DNA from: JAHEAO01 sp041633555
GTDB lineage: Bacteria; Pseudomonadota; Alphaproteobacteria; Rhodobacterales; Rhodobacteraceae
Length of the DNA stretch: 64,000 nt
Direction: 5' to 3'
NCBI GenBank assembly: GCA_041633555.1
Contig: JBFKFZ010000008.1
Coordinates: forward strand, 21,618-85,617
Shown: positions 8,902-17,551 of the stretch, piece by piece
Layout of the letters: every line of letters begins with the position of its first letter
Position numbering within the stretch: position 1 is the stretch's first letter
Position numbers and translations under genes: made by a program
Notes under the pieces: generated by a model
Told to the model about the DNA's origin: nothing
The model's database searches: none
The model's input: only the letters and a program-made list of their open reading frames with translations

Positions 8902-9029
8902 AATGCATCGCTGCCCTTTGCCTTGCGATGGCGCTTTCGTCCTGCGGCGTTGATGGCGCTCCGGTCACTCCAAACGGTGACGAGACCGTAGCGAGCGATG
9001 CCATGCCCGGTGTGTCGGACAGCAGCTGA
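8898..9029 (+). CDS. Small lipoprotein (LptM/YifL-like candidate)
   Basis: A 43-residue reading frame whose ATG overlaps the argH stop (ATGA). It begins MKCIAALCLAMALSSCG, a signal peptide with a lipobox-like SSC(G) at residues 14-16, then a short Gly/Pro/Asp tail (GAPVTPNG). A tiny lipoprotein near lysA is a known arrangement in proteobacteria (YifL, now LptM, which helps LptD oxidative assembly). Its placement between argH and lysA and the Cys-Gly-x-x-Gly-x-Pro pattern fit that family. Identification rests on size, lipobox and position only. It in turn overlaps the next gene by one base. Confidence 0.6.
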   Translation: MKCIAALCLAMALSSCGVDGAPVTPNGDETVASDAMPGVSDSS

Positions 9030-9346
9030 TGTCGAAACTGCGCATGGTCTATCTGTCGCTCGCGATCTGGGGCGCGGTCCATCCGATGTATTGGTTCCTC
9101 GTCTGGTTCAACGAATACGGCTGGTCGCTATCGGGTCTGGTGGAGGCCTGGCACGCGAACGCCGCGACATCGGGGCTGACATGGGATCTGACCATCGCCG
9201 CGATCGCCCTGACGGTCTGGGCGCTTGCCGAAACCTATGTCCGCAAGAACTGGACGGCGCTGATCTGTATCCCGGCAACCTTTTGCGTCGGCGTCAGCTT
9301 TGGCCTGCCTTTGTATCTGTTTCTCCGGACCCGACCGGTCACCTGA
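9029..9346 (+). CDS. DUF2834-type small membrane protein
   Basis: A 105-residue protein with three predicted membrane helices (about 7-27, 50-68, 76-97). The pattern fits my recollection of DUF2834: an early Pro/Tyr-rich helix, an HANAATSGLTWDL segment between helices, an Asp entering helix 2, a conserved Glu in ALAETYVRK, and a C-terminal helix with GVSFGLPLYLFLR. No function is known to me. Its ATG overlaps the stop of the lipoprotein gene by one base, so it is translationally coupled to the argH transcript. A terminator follows about 30 bases after the stop. Confidence 0.7.
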   Translation: MSKLRMVYLSLAIWGAVHPMYWFLVWFNEYGWSLSGLVEAWHANAATSGLTWDLTIAAIALTVWALAETYVRKNWTALICIPATFCVGVSFGLPLYLFLRTRPVT

Positions 9347-9372
9347 GGCTCCTGCCCCACTAGGCGGGGGGT

Positions 9373-9410
9373 CGGCTGTGCGCCTTGGACACAGCCGTAT
9401 TTCATTTACT
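9373..9410 (+). terminator. Terminator ending the argH transcript
   Basis: CGGCTGTG (9373-9380) and CACAGCCG (9390-9397) form a perfect 8-bp stem with a 9-base loop, followed by TATTTCATTTACT. It is placed 27 bases after the DUF2834 gene. Confidence 0.65.
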
Positions 9411-9531
9411 CGCGCGCTTGTGAGGAAAGCAGGAGCATTCCGGCAATCCGACTGAAACCTTCTGCCGCTGCTTTCCGTAACTGCTGTCATTGAAGGGCAA
9501 TGGGCCCGACATTTGACAAAAGGAGACTACG

Positions 9532-9828
9532 ATGACCATTCGCACATTCATTTGCGCTGCAGCTGCTGCCCTGGTGGCCGGAACCGCAGGCGCCGAGACG
9601 ATCGATCCCGGTGATATCCAGCTTGCCCTGAAAGCCGGCGTCGAGCCAGGTGTCTACAGCACTTCGGAGCTGAACCGGTTGCTGGAAGCCCAGCAAGAGA
9701 ACCGTACCGGGCAGATCGACTTCATCCTTCGGAAGACAAATGAGGTTGCAACCCGAATGGCAACTGGAATGCCGTCAGGAAAGCCGACCGCCAGCTTTGG
9801 CAGCAACATCCACTCCGACAAGTACTGA
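9532..9828 (+). CDS. Small secreted protein, unknown function
   Basis: A 98-residue protein with a clear Sec signal peptide (MTIRTFICAAAAALVAGTAG, cleavage likely after AGA near residue 22). The mature part is about 76 residues, has no Cys, and is mostly helical and polar. I do not recognise a family. AAAGGAGAC lies 5 bases before the ATG, an unusually strong ribosome-binding site, so it may be well expressed. It stands alone between the argH terminator and a stem-loop before lysA. Confidence 0.72.
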   Translation: MTIRTFICAAAAALVAGTAGAETIDPGDIQLALKAGVEPGVYSTSELNRLLEAQQENRTGQIDFILRKTNEVATRMATGMPSGKPTASFGSNIHSDKY

Positions 9829-9872
9829 TTCAGCGGAACCTGCTGTTCTACTGAGCAAATGCTGAAACTCCG

Positions 9873-9902
9873 GCGGGGTGCCTGCTTCGCAAGGCATCCC
9901 GC
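9873..9902. terminator. GC-rich stem-loop between the secreted protein gene and lysA
   Basis: GCGGGGTGCC and GGCATCCCGC pair over 10 bases (one G-T) around a TGCTTCGCAA loop. No T-run follows on either strand, so it may act as an mRNA end-stabilising hairpin or a weak terminator. Confidence 0.4.
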
Positions 9903-10018
9903 CAGCAGCGGTCCCGGCCTGCCGCCATCCATCGGATTTCTTCGGAAACCAGGCTCTGGGAACTTTGATCCGGAAAGGAATGGATATAAGAACAGCCGAC
10001 CAATTGGTTGGAGCGTGC

Positions 10019-11284
10019 ATGGATCATTTCCTATATCGCAACGGCATCCTTCACGCCGAGGATGTTCCCGTGCCCGAAATCGCCGCCGCTGTTGGAACAC
10101 CGTTCTATTGTTATTCCGCGGCCACGCTGACCCGTCACTACAAGCTCTTCGACGAGGCGCTGGCAGGGATGAACCACCTTGTCTGTTTCGCGATGAAGTC
10201 GAATTCCAACCTCGCTGTGCTGCGCCTGTTGGGCAATCTGGGGTCGGGCATCGATGTCGTTTCGGTCGGTGAATACCTCAAGGCGCGGGCCGCCGGCATC
10301 CCCGGCGAGCGCATCGTCTTTTCAGGTATCGGCAAGACGCGGGACGAGATGAAGATCGCGCTCGAAGGCGGTATCCGCCAGTTCAATGTCGAAAGCGAAC
10401 CGGAGCTTGCAGCCCTGAACGAAGTGGCGCTGTCTTTGGGAAAGGCTGCGCCGATCACGATCCGGCTGAACCCGGATGTCGATGCCCGGACGCACGAGAA
10501 GATCGCCACTGGCAAGAAAGAAAACAAGTTTGGCATCCCTATCGCTCGCGCCCGCGAGGTCTACGCCGAGGCTGCCAGGCTCAGGGGTCTGAAGATTGTC
10601 GGGATCGACGTTCACATCGGTAGCCAGCTCACCGAACTCGAACCGTTCGAGCAGGCCTATGCCATGGTCGCCGACCTCGCCCTGCAACTGCGCGCCGATG
10701 GCCATGACATCCAGCGGCTCGACCTGGGAGGCGGGCTTGGCATTCCCTACGAGCGTTCCAACAAGTCACCGCCGCTGCCAATGGAATATGGCGAAGTGAT
10801 CCGCCGCGTGATCGGGGATCTTGATGTCGAGGTCGAGATCGAGCCTGGCCGGCTGATATCGGGAAATGCCGGGATCATGGTTAGCGAGGTCATCTACCTG
10901 AAGTCCGGCGAGGAACGGAATTTCCTGATCCTCGATTCGGCGATGAACGACCTCGTCCGCCCATCGATGTATGGCTCGCACCACGATATCGTCCCGGTCG
11001 TAGAGCCTGCTCCGGGCACAGAACAGGCGCCGATCGACATCGTTGGTCCGGTCTGCGAATCGGGGGATACATTCGCCAGGCAACGCCTGATGCCGCCCTT
11101 GGCGTCCGGCGATCTGGTCGCCTTCCGCTCTGCCGGGGCCTACGGCGCGGTCATGGCCAGCGAATACAATTCCCGACCGCTGATCCCGGAAGTCATGGTG
11201 CAAGGTGATCAATTCGCTGTCATACGGGCGCGACCGAGCTTTGACGAAATGATAAACCGGGATAGCATTCCGGCGTGGCTCTGA
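10019..11284 (+). CDS. lysA: Diaminopimelate decarboxylase
   Basis: A 421-residue PLP enzyme (alanine-racemase fold, group IV decarboxylase) that converts meso-diaminopimelate to lysine, the last step of lysine synthesis. The PLP lysine is Lys60 in CFAMKSNSN. The phosphate-binding GGGLGIPY is near residue 240, and the catalytic CESGDT motif is near 345. I placed the start at MDHFLYRNG (10019), with GGAG 5 bases upstream and the usual family length; the frame is open a further 141 bases upstream without family-like sequence. The next gene begins 39 bases downstream. Confidence 0.96.
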   Translation: MDHFLYRNGILHAEDVPVPEIAAAVGTPFYCYSAATLTRHYKLFDEALAGMNHLVCFAMKSNSNLAVLRLLGNLGSGIDVVSVGEYLKARAAGIPGERIVFSGIGKTRDEMKIALEGGIRQFNVESEPELAALNEVALSLGKAAPITIRLNPDVDARTHEKIATGKKENKFGIPIARAREVYAEAARLRGLKIVGIDVHIGSQLTELEPFEQAYAMVADLALQLRADGHDIQRLDLGGGLGIPYERSNKSPPLPMEYGEVIRRVIGDLDVEVEIEPGRLISGNAGIMVSEVIYLKSGEERNFLILDSAMNDLVRPSMYGSHHDIVPVVEPAPGTEQAPIDIVGPVCESGDTFARQRLMPPLASGDLVAFRSAGAYGAVMASEYNSRPLIPEVMVQGDQFAVIRARPSFDEMINRDSIPAWL

Positions 11285-11323
11285 ACCCGGATCTTCGGCG
11301 AATGGGTCCTAACTGCAGGGAAT

Positions 11324-13948
11324 ATGGAGAGAAATCCGATCATCCCTGACGCGGAGGCGCGAATGCTGCGCTGGCCGCTTGGCTTGACTCGCGCCGGTAT
11401 GGTAGCCGAGCGGTTGACTCGTGCGTTTTGGCCGCTCACCTCCATCATACTCACCATTCTCGCAGCTTTGATGTTTGGATTGCAGGACAGCCTGTCGCTG
11501 GAATTCGGCTGGGCCGCGGCCGTTCTGTCTATCCTCGGAGCACTCACGGCGTTTGGTTTCGGCATTCGCCGGTTTCGCTGGCCATCGCGCGCCGAAGCGC
11601 TGGACCGTCTTGATCGTACCCTGCCTGGCCGCCCGATCACCGCGATTCTGGACCAGCAGGTCATCGGCGCACAAGACGCGGATTCGCGGGCAGTCTGGAA
11701 CGCCCATGTTGCCCGCATGGCCGAACGCGCCGCGCGTTCCCGGGCTGTCGAGCCGGACCTGCGGATATCAAATCGCGATCCCTATGCGCTGCGCTATGTG
11801 GCGGTTCTGGCCTTCGCGATGGCGCTGATTTTTGGCTCAGTATGGCGCGTGGCTTCGGTAGCAGAGCTCGCGCCCTCTGCTGGCGGTGCCTATGCCGGTG
11901 GTCCTGCCTGGGAAGGCTGGATCGAGCCGCCGACCCATACCGGCAAGCCGTCCATCTACCTGGCAGATATCACGCAGGACAGCCTGCCGGTTCCGGTTGG
12001 CAGCCGCATCACATTGCGCCTTTATGGCGAGGTTGGCGTCCTGACGGTTGCTGAAACCGTGTCGGGCAGGACCGAAGAAATAACAAGTGCCGCCGATCCA
12101 TCGCAGGATTTCACCGTCACGCGTTCTGGCACCGTGTCGATCGACGGACCCGGCGGCCGGGCATGGCGGATTGAGATGACTCCTGACACGTGGCCCACCG
12201 TCAGACCCGACGGCGACGTGGAGCGTGGGGTAAACGGGGAAATGCGCCTTCCGTTCAGCGCAGAGGACGACTACGGCGTGATGGCCGGTACGGCCCGGAT
12301 CGAACTTGATCTCGCAGCAGTCAATCGCCGCTATGGCAAGATCATCGAACCCGAACCACAAGAGCCCATCCTGTTGGACCTTCCGATGCCGATCAGCGGC
12401 GATCGCAGGGAATTCACCGAATTGCTGATCGAGAACCTCGCTCAGCACCCTTGGGCAACGCTGCCGGTTCGCGTTACGCTGGGAGTCGAAGATGCGGCCG
12501 GCCAAACCGGGTCCTCCGAACCGACGCGGATGATCCTTCCCGGTCGGCGGTTCTTCGACCCTCTGGCCAACGCCTTGATAGAACAGCGCAGCGACCTGCT
12601 GTGGCATCGCGCCAACGGGCCCCGCACGGCGCAGGTGCTCAGGGCGATCAGCTACCGGCCCGAGGAGATTTTCGACAGTTCGACCGCGTATCTGATGCTG
12701 CGGGTCGCGATCCGACGTCTGGAAATGGGCATCGAGTACGACCAGCTTTCGACCGAGCGCCGCGACGAGATCGCGCAGGCGCTTTGGGACATCGCCACGC
12801 TGATCGAGGATGGCAACCTGTCCGATGCACTGGAGCGCCTGCGCCGGGCGCAGGACCGCCTCGCCGAAGCAATGGAGCAGGGCGCGACGAACGAAGAAAT
12901 TGCCGAACTGATGCAGGAGCTGCGCGAGGCCATGCAGGACTACATGCGTCAGCTGGCGGAACAAAGCCAACAGGACGGCAACCAGCAGGCACAGAACCAG
13001 AACATGCAGGAAATTACCGGCGATCAACTGCAGGAGATGCTGGACCGGTTGCAGGAGCTGATGGAACAGGGCCGCACCGCCGAAGCGCAGCAGCTTCTGG
13101 AACAGCTTCGACAGTTGATGGAGAACATGCAGGTCACTCAGGGCCAGCAGGGGCAAGGTCAGCAGAGCCCGGGCCAGCAGGCGATGAATGAGCTTGCCGA
13201 AACGCTCCGGCAGCAGCAGGGGCTAAACGATGATACATTTCAGGACCTGCAGGACCAGTTCGGCGAACAAGGCCAACAGGGTCAGCAACAGCAGGGCCAG
13301 CGGGGACAGCAGCAACAAGGGCAGCAGGGTCAGCAAGGTCAGAACGGACAGCAGGGTCAAGGGCCACAGGGGCAACAACGGGGGCAAAACGGCCAGGGCA
13401 GTCAGCCCGGCCAGGGCCAGGGGCATGAAACCGTCCCTGGAAACAACCCAGGTCAGGGCCTGGCCGACCGCCAACTGGCTTTGCGCAATGAGTTGAGCCG
13501 CCAAACCCAGAACCTTCCGGGCGCCGGCACCCCGGGGGGTGACGCCGCGCGCGACGCCCTCGATCGCGCCGGACGGGCGATGGAGGGCGCCGAAGATGCG
13601 CTCAGGGAAGAGGATTTCGCAGGCGCGCTCGACAATCAGGCCGAGGCGATGGAAGCGCTGCGTGAGGGAATGCGGGAATTGGGCCGGGAACTGGCACAGC
13701 AGCAGCAGCAACAGGCCGGTCAGCAGGGAGAGGCCTTCGGTCGGAACGAAAGCCGAAACCAGCGCGATCCGCTTGGCCGCGACAGCGGCGCAAATGGCAG
13801 GATCGGCACGGACGAGCAGTTGCTGCAGGGTGACGACGTGTATCGCCGGGCCCGAGAATTGCTGGATGAAATTCGCCGCCGTTCAGGCGAGCAGGAGCGC
13901 CCGGATGTCGAACTCGACTACCTCAGGAGATTGCTCGACCGGTTCTAG
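11324..13948 (+). CDS. TIGR02302/DUF4175 family protein, membrane anchored, Gln/Gly-rich
   Basis: An 874-residue protein of a family found in alphaproteobacteria; its function is not established. Two hydrophobic segments sit near the N-terminus (about 32-72 as a pair of helices, and 158-172). A large extracytoplasmic region with beta-rich sequence (about 190-430) follows. Next comes a long charged helical region (about 470-620) and an extreme low-complexity stretch of Gln, Gly and Asn (about 605-705; DNA 13139-13440). The end is a helical Ala/Glu segment (about 720-800) and a conserved-looking C-terminus (YRRARELLDEIRRRSGE). CAGGG lies before the ATG. It is 39 bases after lysA and could be co-transcribed with it. 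Confidence 0.85.
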   Translation: MERNPIIPDAEARMLRWPLGLTRAGMVAERLTRAFWPLTSIILTILAALMFGLQDSLSLEFGWAAAVLSILGALTAFGFGIRRFRWPSRAEALDRLDRTLPGRPITAILDQQVIGAQDADSRAVWNAHVARMAERAARSRAVEPDLRISNRDPYALRYVAVLAFAMALIFGSVWRVASVAELAPSAGGAYAGGPAWEGWIEPPTHTGKPSIYLADITQDSLPVPVGSRITLRLYGEVGVLTVAETVSGRTEEITSAADPSQDFTVTRSGTVSIDGPGGRAWRIEMTPDTWPTVRPDGDVERGVNGEMRLPFSAEDDYGVMAGTARIELDLAAVNRRYGKIIEPEPQEPILLDLPMPISGDRREFTELLIENLAQHPWATLPVRVTLGVEDAAGQTGSSEPTRMILPGRRFFDPLANALIEQRSDLLWHRANGPRTAQVLRAISYRPEEIFDSSTAYLMLRVAIRRLEMGIEYDQLSTERRDEIAQALWDIATLIEDGNLSDALERLRRAQDRLAEAMEQGATNEEIAELMQELREAMQDYMRQLAEQSQQDGNQQAQNQNMQEITGDQLQEMLDRLQELMEQGRTAEAQQLLEQLRQLMENMQVTQGQQGQGQQSPGQQAMNELAETLRQQQGLNDDTFQDLQDQFGEQGQQGQQQQGQRGQQQQGQQGQQGQNGQQGQGPQGQQRGQNGQGSQPGQGQGHETVPGNNPGQGLADRQLALRNELSRQTQNLPGAGTPGGDAARDALDRAGRAMEGAEDALREEDFAGALDNQAEAMEALREGMRELGRELAQQQQQQAGQQGEAFGRNESRNQRDPLGRDSGANGRIGTDEQLLQGDDVYRRARELLDEIRRRSGEQERPDVELDYLRRLLDRF
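13139..13440 (+). repeat. Low-complexity CAG/GGN-rich tract inside the TIGR02302 gene
   Basis: About 300 bases are built from short imperfect units encoding GQQ, GQQGQ, GQNGQ and similar. No unit is exactly tandem over a long stretch, but the composition is strongly skewed to CAG, CAA and GGx codons. It encodes a disordered, polar linker. Confidence 0.75.
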
Positions 13949-14068
13949 GGCGTGTTAGCTTCCGCAAAAAACCGGAGTGCCAGGCGCTTGGTGAGTTCAA
14001 GCTCAAGGCCGGAGTCTGCGGTGGGATGGCGGGCCCGCCACTTGGCAACAGACACTGGCCTGGCGGGC

Positions 14069-15058
14069 TTAGCCGCTGTCCCCACTGACTTGCCCAAGCA
14101 GCAACGTCAGTTTTGCAACGGCCTGTTGCAGCAGGCCATCGACCCACAGCCGTAATCCGTTAACGGTATCCACATAGGCTGACAGTGCTGGTTCGCCAGC
14201 CGGGTAAGCCTCGACGAGGCTCGGGGCGTAGGAATAGACCAGCGCCAGAACGGCAAAGAACAGAACCGCCAGTATGAAGCCGCGCCGAAATCCGCTGCGG
14301 GCGCGCCGTTCCTCCCGTTCTTCCTCGTCTTCTTCATAGCGGTCGGAAGAGGCCGTGAGGGTCGAATTGATCTCTTCTATGTCGGGCAGCCGGTCGCGCC
14401 GTGTCGACGCCGCCACCATTTCCGCAACAGCAATTGCGTCGGCATCATCTTCGGCGTCAGATGGGTCCTCTGTTGGGCCCTCTTCAGCCTGCTCGCGCAT
14501 CCTGCCCAATCGCTCGCGAACCGTAGTCTTGTCGTCGCCCGAATCCAGCCCAAGATCCGGCTGCGTTTCCAGGATTCCGGCCTCTTCGGCCCGTTCGGCA
14601 GTTTCCCGAGCGGCTTCTTCGCGCAGAATGTCGGCAACTTCGGGGTCAAGGGGGCGAGGCGTTAGGCTGGGCTTCTCCGAGTCGTCCGCGGCTTCGTCAG
14701 CCTCGGTATCTTCATCTTCCTCGTCGGCCTCATCTTCAGGTAGATGCTCTGACCCGGCCTCGATCGTGGCGCCCGGCCGATCTTCGGGCAGATGATCCAC
14801 ATCGTCACTGGGCTCATCTTCTGGCAAATGCTCTTCATCCGCCTCGGCAATAACGGCTTCCGCGGGGCGATCCTCGTCGTTACTGGGTTTGCCCGTCACC
14901 TCGGCAACGTCTTGGTCTTTGGTGGTGCGATCCGGGCTTGCAGCACGCTGAAACCATGTATGGCCGCAGTTGGAGCATTGTACGTCGCGGCCGATGTCGG
15001 GGATAACGCTGCCATCCACCTCGTACTGCGCGCCGCAATTGGGACAAATTAGCCTCAT
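14069..15058 (-). CDS. Zinc-ribbon (MJ0042 type) membrane protein with acidic repeats
   Basis: A 329-residue protein. Residues 1-38 are an MJ0042/zinc_ribbon_5 motif with two CxxC pairs (CPNCG and CSNCG), as at the front of many DUF3426-like proteins. A long, very acidic, disordered region (about 60-230) carries three copies of an HLPED motif (EHLPEDEP, DHLPEDRP, EHLPEDEA). A basic patch (EERRARSGFRRG) precedes one transmembrane helix (about 270-290), and a short C-terminal domain is outside or in the periplasm. The start MRLICPNCG at 15058 has AAGGGCAGC upstream; an upstream in-frame ATG adds 71 non-family residues. It is divergent from ftsE with a spacer of about 190 bases. The role is unknown. 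Confidence 0.8.
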   Translation of the reverse strand: MRLICPNCGAQYEVDGSVIPDIGRDVQCSNCGHTWFQRAASPDRTTKDQDVAEVTGKPSNDEDRPAEAVIAEADEEHLPEDEPSDDVDHLPEDRPGATIEAGSEHLPEDEADEEDEDTEADEAADDSEKPSLTPRPLDPEVADILREEAARETAERAEEAGILETQPDLGLDSGDDKTTVRERLGRMREQAEEGPTEDPSDAEDDADAIAVAEMVAASTRRDRLPDIEEINSTLTASSDRYEEDEEEREERRARSGFRRGFILAVLFFAVLALVYSYAPSLVEAYPAGEPALSAYVDTVNGLRLWVDGLLQQAVAKLTLLLGQVSGDSG

Positions 15059-15248
15059 GCTGCCCTTTCGACTACCTCTGCAACCCCGATAGCTCACCTT
15101 GTTTGCGCAGTGTTTGGGGTTACCTGCTTCATTTTTTGATTTTTCTAGCAAAGCCCGGAGCACAATCCAAGCATTTGCGCTCCAGCCAATTGAATCACCC
15201 GCCGGCGTGAGGCAAAACTGTCGCGGCAGGCAGAGGGCACAATCGACC

Positions 15249-15920
15249 GTGATCAAGCTGGAAAACGTCACCTACGGCTTCGGCCCAGCCGAATTGCTGT
15301 CCGACATCACCTTGCTACTTCAACCCGGCTCGTTTCATTTCCTGACCGGGCCAAGCGGGTCCGGGAAGACCACGCTCTTGAGGCTCTGCTATTCTGACTT
15401 AACGCCGACTTCGGGCCACGTATACCTGTTCGAAAAGGATGCCAGTTCTCTCTCTCGCGATGAGGTCGCGCGCGTGCGCCGCCGGATCGGCGTCGTGCAT
15501 CAGGATTGCCAGTTTCTTGACCACCTGCCGATCGCCGAGAACGTTGCGCTGCCGCTGGCTGCTGCAGACAGGCGGGACGAGACCAACGATCTCGCCGAGC
15601 TTCTGGCCTGGGTCGGGCTCTCGGGCCGCGCAGGGGCATTGCCGCCCGAGCTGTCGGGGGGCGAACGGCAGCGGGCAGCACTCGCGCGGGCGGTGATCAT
15701 GTCGCCTGACGTGGTGATCGCGGATGAACCGACGGGCAATGTCGACTGGGAAATGTCGTTGCGGCTGCTTACGCTGCTGGTTGAGCTGAACAAGATGGGC
15801 AAGACGATCCTGATCGCCACGCATGACCTGAACCTGATTCGCAGCGCGAAGGCGCAAGTCGCGGCGCGAGTACTGCGGATTCGCGACCGTCAGATTCAGC
15901 TTGCCGGGGCCGACTTGTGA
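15249..15920 (+). CDS. ftsE: Cell-division ABC transporter ATPase FtsE
   Basis: A 223-residue ATPase that with FtsX couples the divisome to peptidoglycan hydrolases at the septum. Motifs are Walker A GPSGSGKTT (34-42), the signature LSGGERQR (about 135-142) and Walker B DVVIADEPTGN (about 154-164), the last containing the FtsE/LolD-like TGN. The frame is open 150 bases further upstream, but the family-like sequence begins at VIKLENVTYGF, read here as a GTG start at 15249; the length then matches FtsE (222-223). The stop overlaps the GTG of ftsX. Confidence 0.93.
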   Translation: MIKLENVTYGFGPAELLSDITLLLQPGSFHFLTGPSGSGKTTLLRLCYSDLTPTSGHVYLFEKDASSLSRDEVARVRRRIGVVHQDCQFLDHLPIAENVALPLAAADRRDETNDLAELLAWVGLSGRAGALPPELSGGERQRAALARAVIMSPDVVIADEPTGNVDWEMSLRLLTLLVELNKMGKTILIATHDLNLIRSAKAQVAARVLRIRDRQIQLAGADL

Positions 15921-16816
15921 GCCGTTTTGCGCTGCCCGCCCTGCTGCGGGCCAATTCTCAGGCTGATCGCGTTGTCCCGCCATCAGGGTTTACCGCGCGG
16001 CTGACGACCTTTTCCGCAGGGGCCATGGCTTTTTTGGCGGTCTTCGCACTGGCTTTGACCTTTGCCACGGGGCGACTGGCGGATCGCTGGGGTCAGGAAC
16101 TGGCTCGCACCGCCACGGTCAGGATCTCGGCACCGGCAGGTCAGGTGGCCGCTCAGACCGCCGCCGTGCTGGCAGTGCTAGAAACCACACCGGGCGTTGC
16201 GTCGGCGCGGGCTCTCGGTGACCTCGAAGAGCGTGCCCTGCTGGAGCCTTGGTTTGGCCCCGACCTGCCGCTGGATACGCTGCCGATCCCGCAACTCGTC
16301 GAGATCTTCGAAACCGCTGAAGGTCTGGATGCCGACGGCCTGCGCTTGCGGTTGCAGGCCGAAGCGCCCGGCGCGGTGCTCGACGACCACACGCGTTGGC
16401 GCGCACCGCTGGTTGGCGCGGCGGAGCGTATCAGGACGCTTGGCCTGATGGCGATCCTCCTGATTGCCGCCACAACGGCGGCGATGGTTGCACTTGCGGC
16501 CAACTCGGCTCTGGCCGCCAGCGGTCAGGTGATCCGCGTTCTGCGTCTTGTCGGCGCACTCGACCGATACATCGCCCGGGCCTTCGTTCGCCGTTTCATG
16601 CTGCGCGCGCTTGGCGGTGCCGCTGCGGGAACGTTGCTTGGCGCCGTCGTCATCGCATTGATCCCCGAGGCGCATACGCCGAACGGCTTCCTGACCGGCC
16701 TTGGCTTTCAGGGAGCAGAGTGGCTTTGGCTGCTGACTCTGCCGCTGGGCGCCGCTATCGTTGCCTTCGTTGCCACGCGTATTGCCGCCTTCCGTTCCTT
16801 GCGAAAGCTGACTTGA
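15917..16816 (+). CDS. ftsX: Cell-division membrane protein FtsX
   Basis: A 299-residue permease-like protein with the FtsX layout: a cytoplasmic N-terminus, a first helix (about 34-54), a periplasmic domain of about 110 residues, then three helices (about 174-195, 230-252, 270-290) in the FtsX/MacB-type C-terminal domain. It starts with GTG at 15917, overlapping the ftsE stop by 3 bases, and its stop overlaps plsC by one base. FtsX is catalytically silent and transmits FtsE ATP hydrolysis to hydrolases or their activators. The sequence itself is divergent, as is usual for FtsX in this group. Assignment relies on ftsE coupling and topology. Confidence 0.9.
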   Translation: MSRFALPALLRANSQADRVVPPSGFTARLTTFSAGAMAFLAVFALALTFATGRLADRWGQELARTATVRISAPAGQVAAQTAAVLAVLETTPGVASARALGDLEERALLEPWFGPDLPLDTLPIPQLVEIFETAEGLDADGLRLRLQAEAPGAVLDDHTRWRAPLVGAAERIRTLGLMAILLIAATTAAMVALAANSALAASGQVIRVLRLVGALDRYIARAFVRRFMLRALGGAAAGTLLGAVVIALIPEAHTPNGFLTGLGFQGAEWLWLLTLPLGAAIVAFVATRIAAFRSLRKLT

Positions 16817-17541
16817 TGCTGAAATCGGCCCAATGGCTCCGCTCGCTGATCTTCATCGTCCAGATGTATCTGGCGATGTTCCTGATGGCGCTCTTCTTTA
16901 CGCCACTGGCCGTCTGGAAGCGCGACTGGGCCTTTCGCGGCATCCATACCTATTGCCGCTGGGTGCGCTGGACGGCAAGCTGGATGGTCGGGCTGAAGTC
17001 CGAAGTGCGCGGTGAGGTCCCGACCGACGAAGTGCTGCTGGCGTCGAAACATCAGAGCTTCTTTGACATCATCATCATCGTTTCGGCCGTACCGCGCCCC
17101 AAATTCGTAATGAAGAAAGAGATCCAGTGGGCACCAATTGTCGGTTATTTTGCGAAGCGGATCGGCTGTATCGCGGTGGACCGAGGCAAGCGCAGCCTGG
17201 CGATCAAACAGATGGTGGCGGATGTGAAATCGGGCGCGCAGTTTCCTGGACAGCTGATCATCTTTCCGCAAGGCACCAGGGTCGCGGCAGGCGCATCGAA
17301 GCCCTACAAGATTGGCACGGGTGTGCTCTACCGCGAGACCAAACAGGATTGCGTTCCCGCCGCGACCAATGTCGGTGTCTTCTGGCGACGGCACGGGATC
17401 ATGCGCCATCCGGGTCTCGCGGTTGTGGAGTTCCTGCCGCGCATCAAATCCGGTCTCAAGATCGAGTTGTTCATGGAAGAACTCGAAACCGCGATCGAGG
17501 ATGCATCGAATCGGCTGATGGCAGAGGCTGGGTTCAAGTGA
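16816..17541 (+). CDS. plsC: 1-acyl-sn-glycerol-3-phosphate acyltransferase
   Basis: A 241-residue membrane-bound acyltransferase that makes phosphatidic acid from lysophosphatidic acid. An N-terminal hydrophobic segment (about 8-34) is followed by the catalytic HX4D box KHQSFFD (His79, Asp84), the GCIAVDR block and motif III. Motif III reads FPQGTR (150-155) instead of the textbook FPEGTR, with Gln at the Glu position. The ATG overlaps the ftsX stop (TGATG), so ftsE-ftsX-plsC form one coupled operon. Confidence 0.9.
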   Translation: MLKSAQWLRSLIFIVQMYLAMFLMALFFTPLAVWKRDWAFRGIHTYCRWVRWTASWMVGLKSEVRGEVPTDEVLLASKHQSFFDIIIIVSAVPRPKFVMKKEIQWAPIVGYFAKRIGCIAVDRGKRSLAIKQMVADVKSGAQFPGQLIIFPQGTRVAAGASKPYKIGTGVLYRETKQDCVPAATNVGVFWRRHGIMRHPGLAVVEFLPRIKSGLKIELFMEELETAIEDASNRLMAEAGFK

Positions 17542-17551
17542 GTCGTCAGGC

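Noticed and set aside
11837..13156. A 439-residue open frame opposite the TIGR02302 gene
   Set aside because: It is a frame shadow of high-GC coding DNA, without homology-like sequence.
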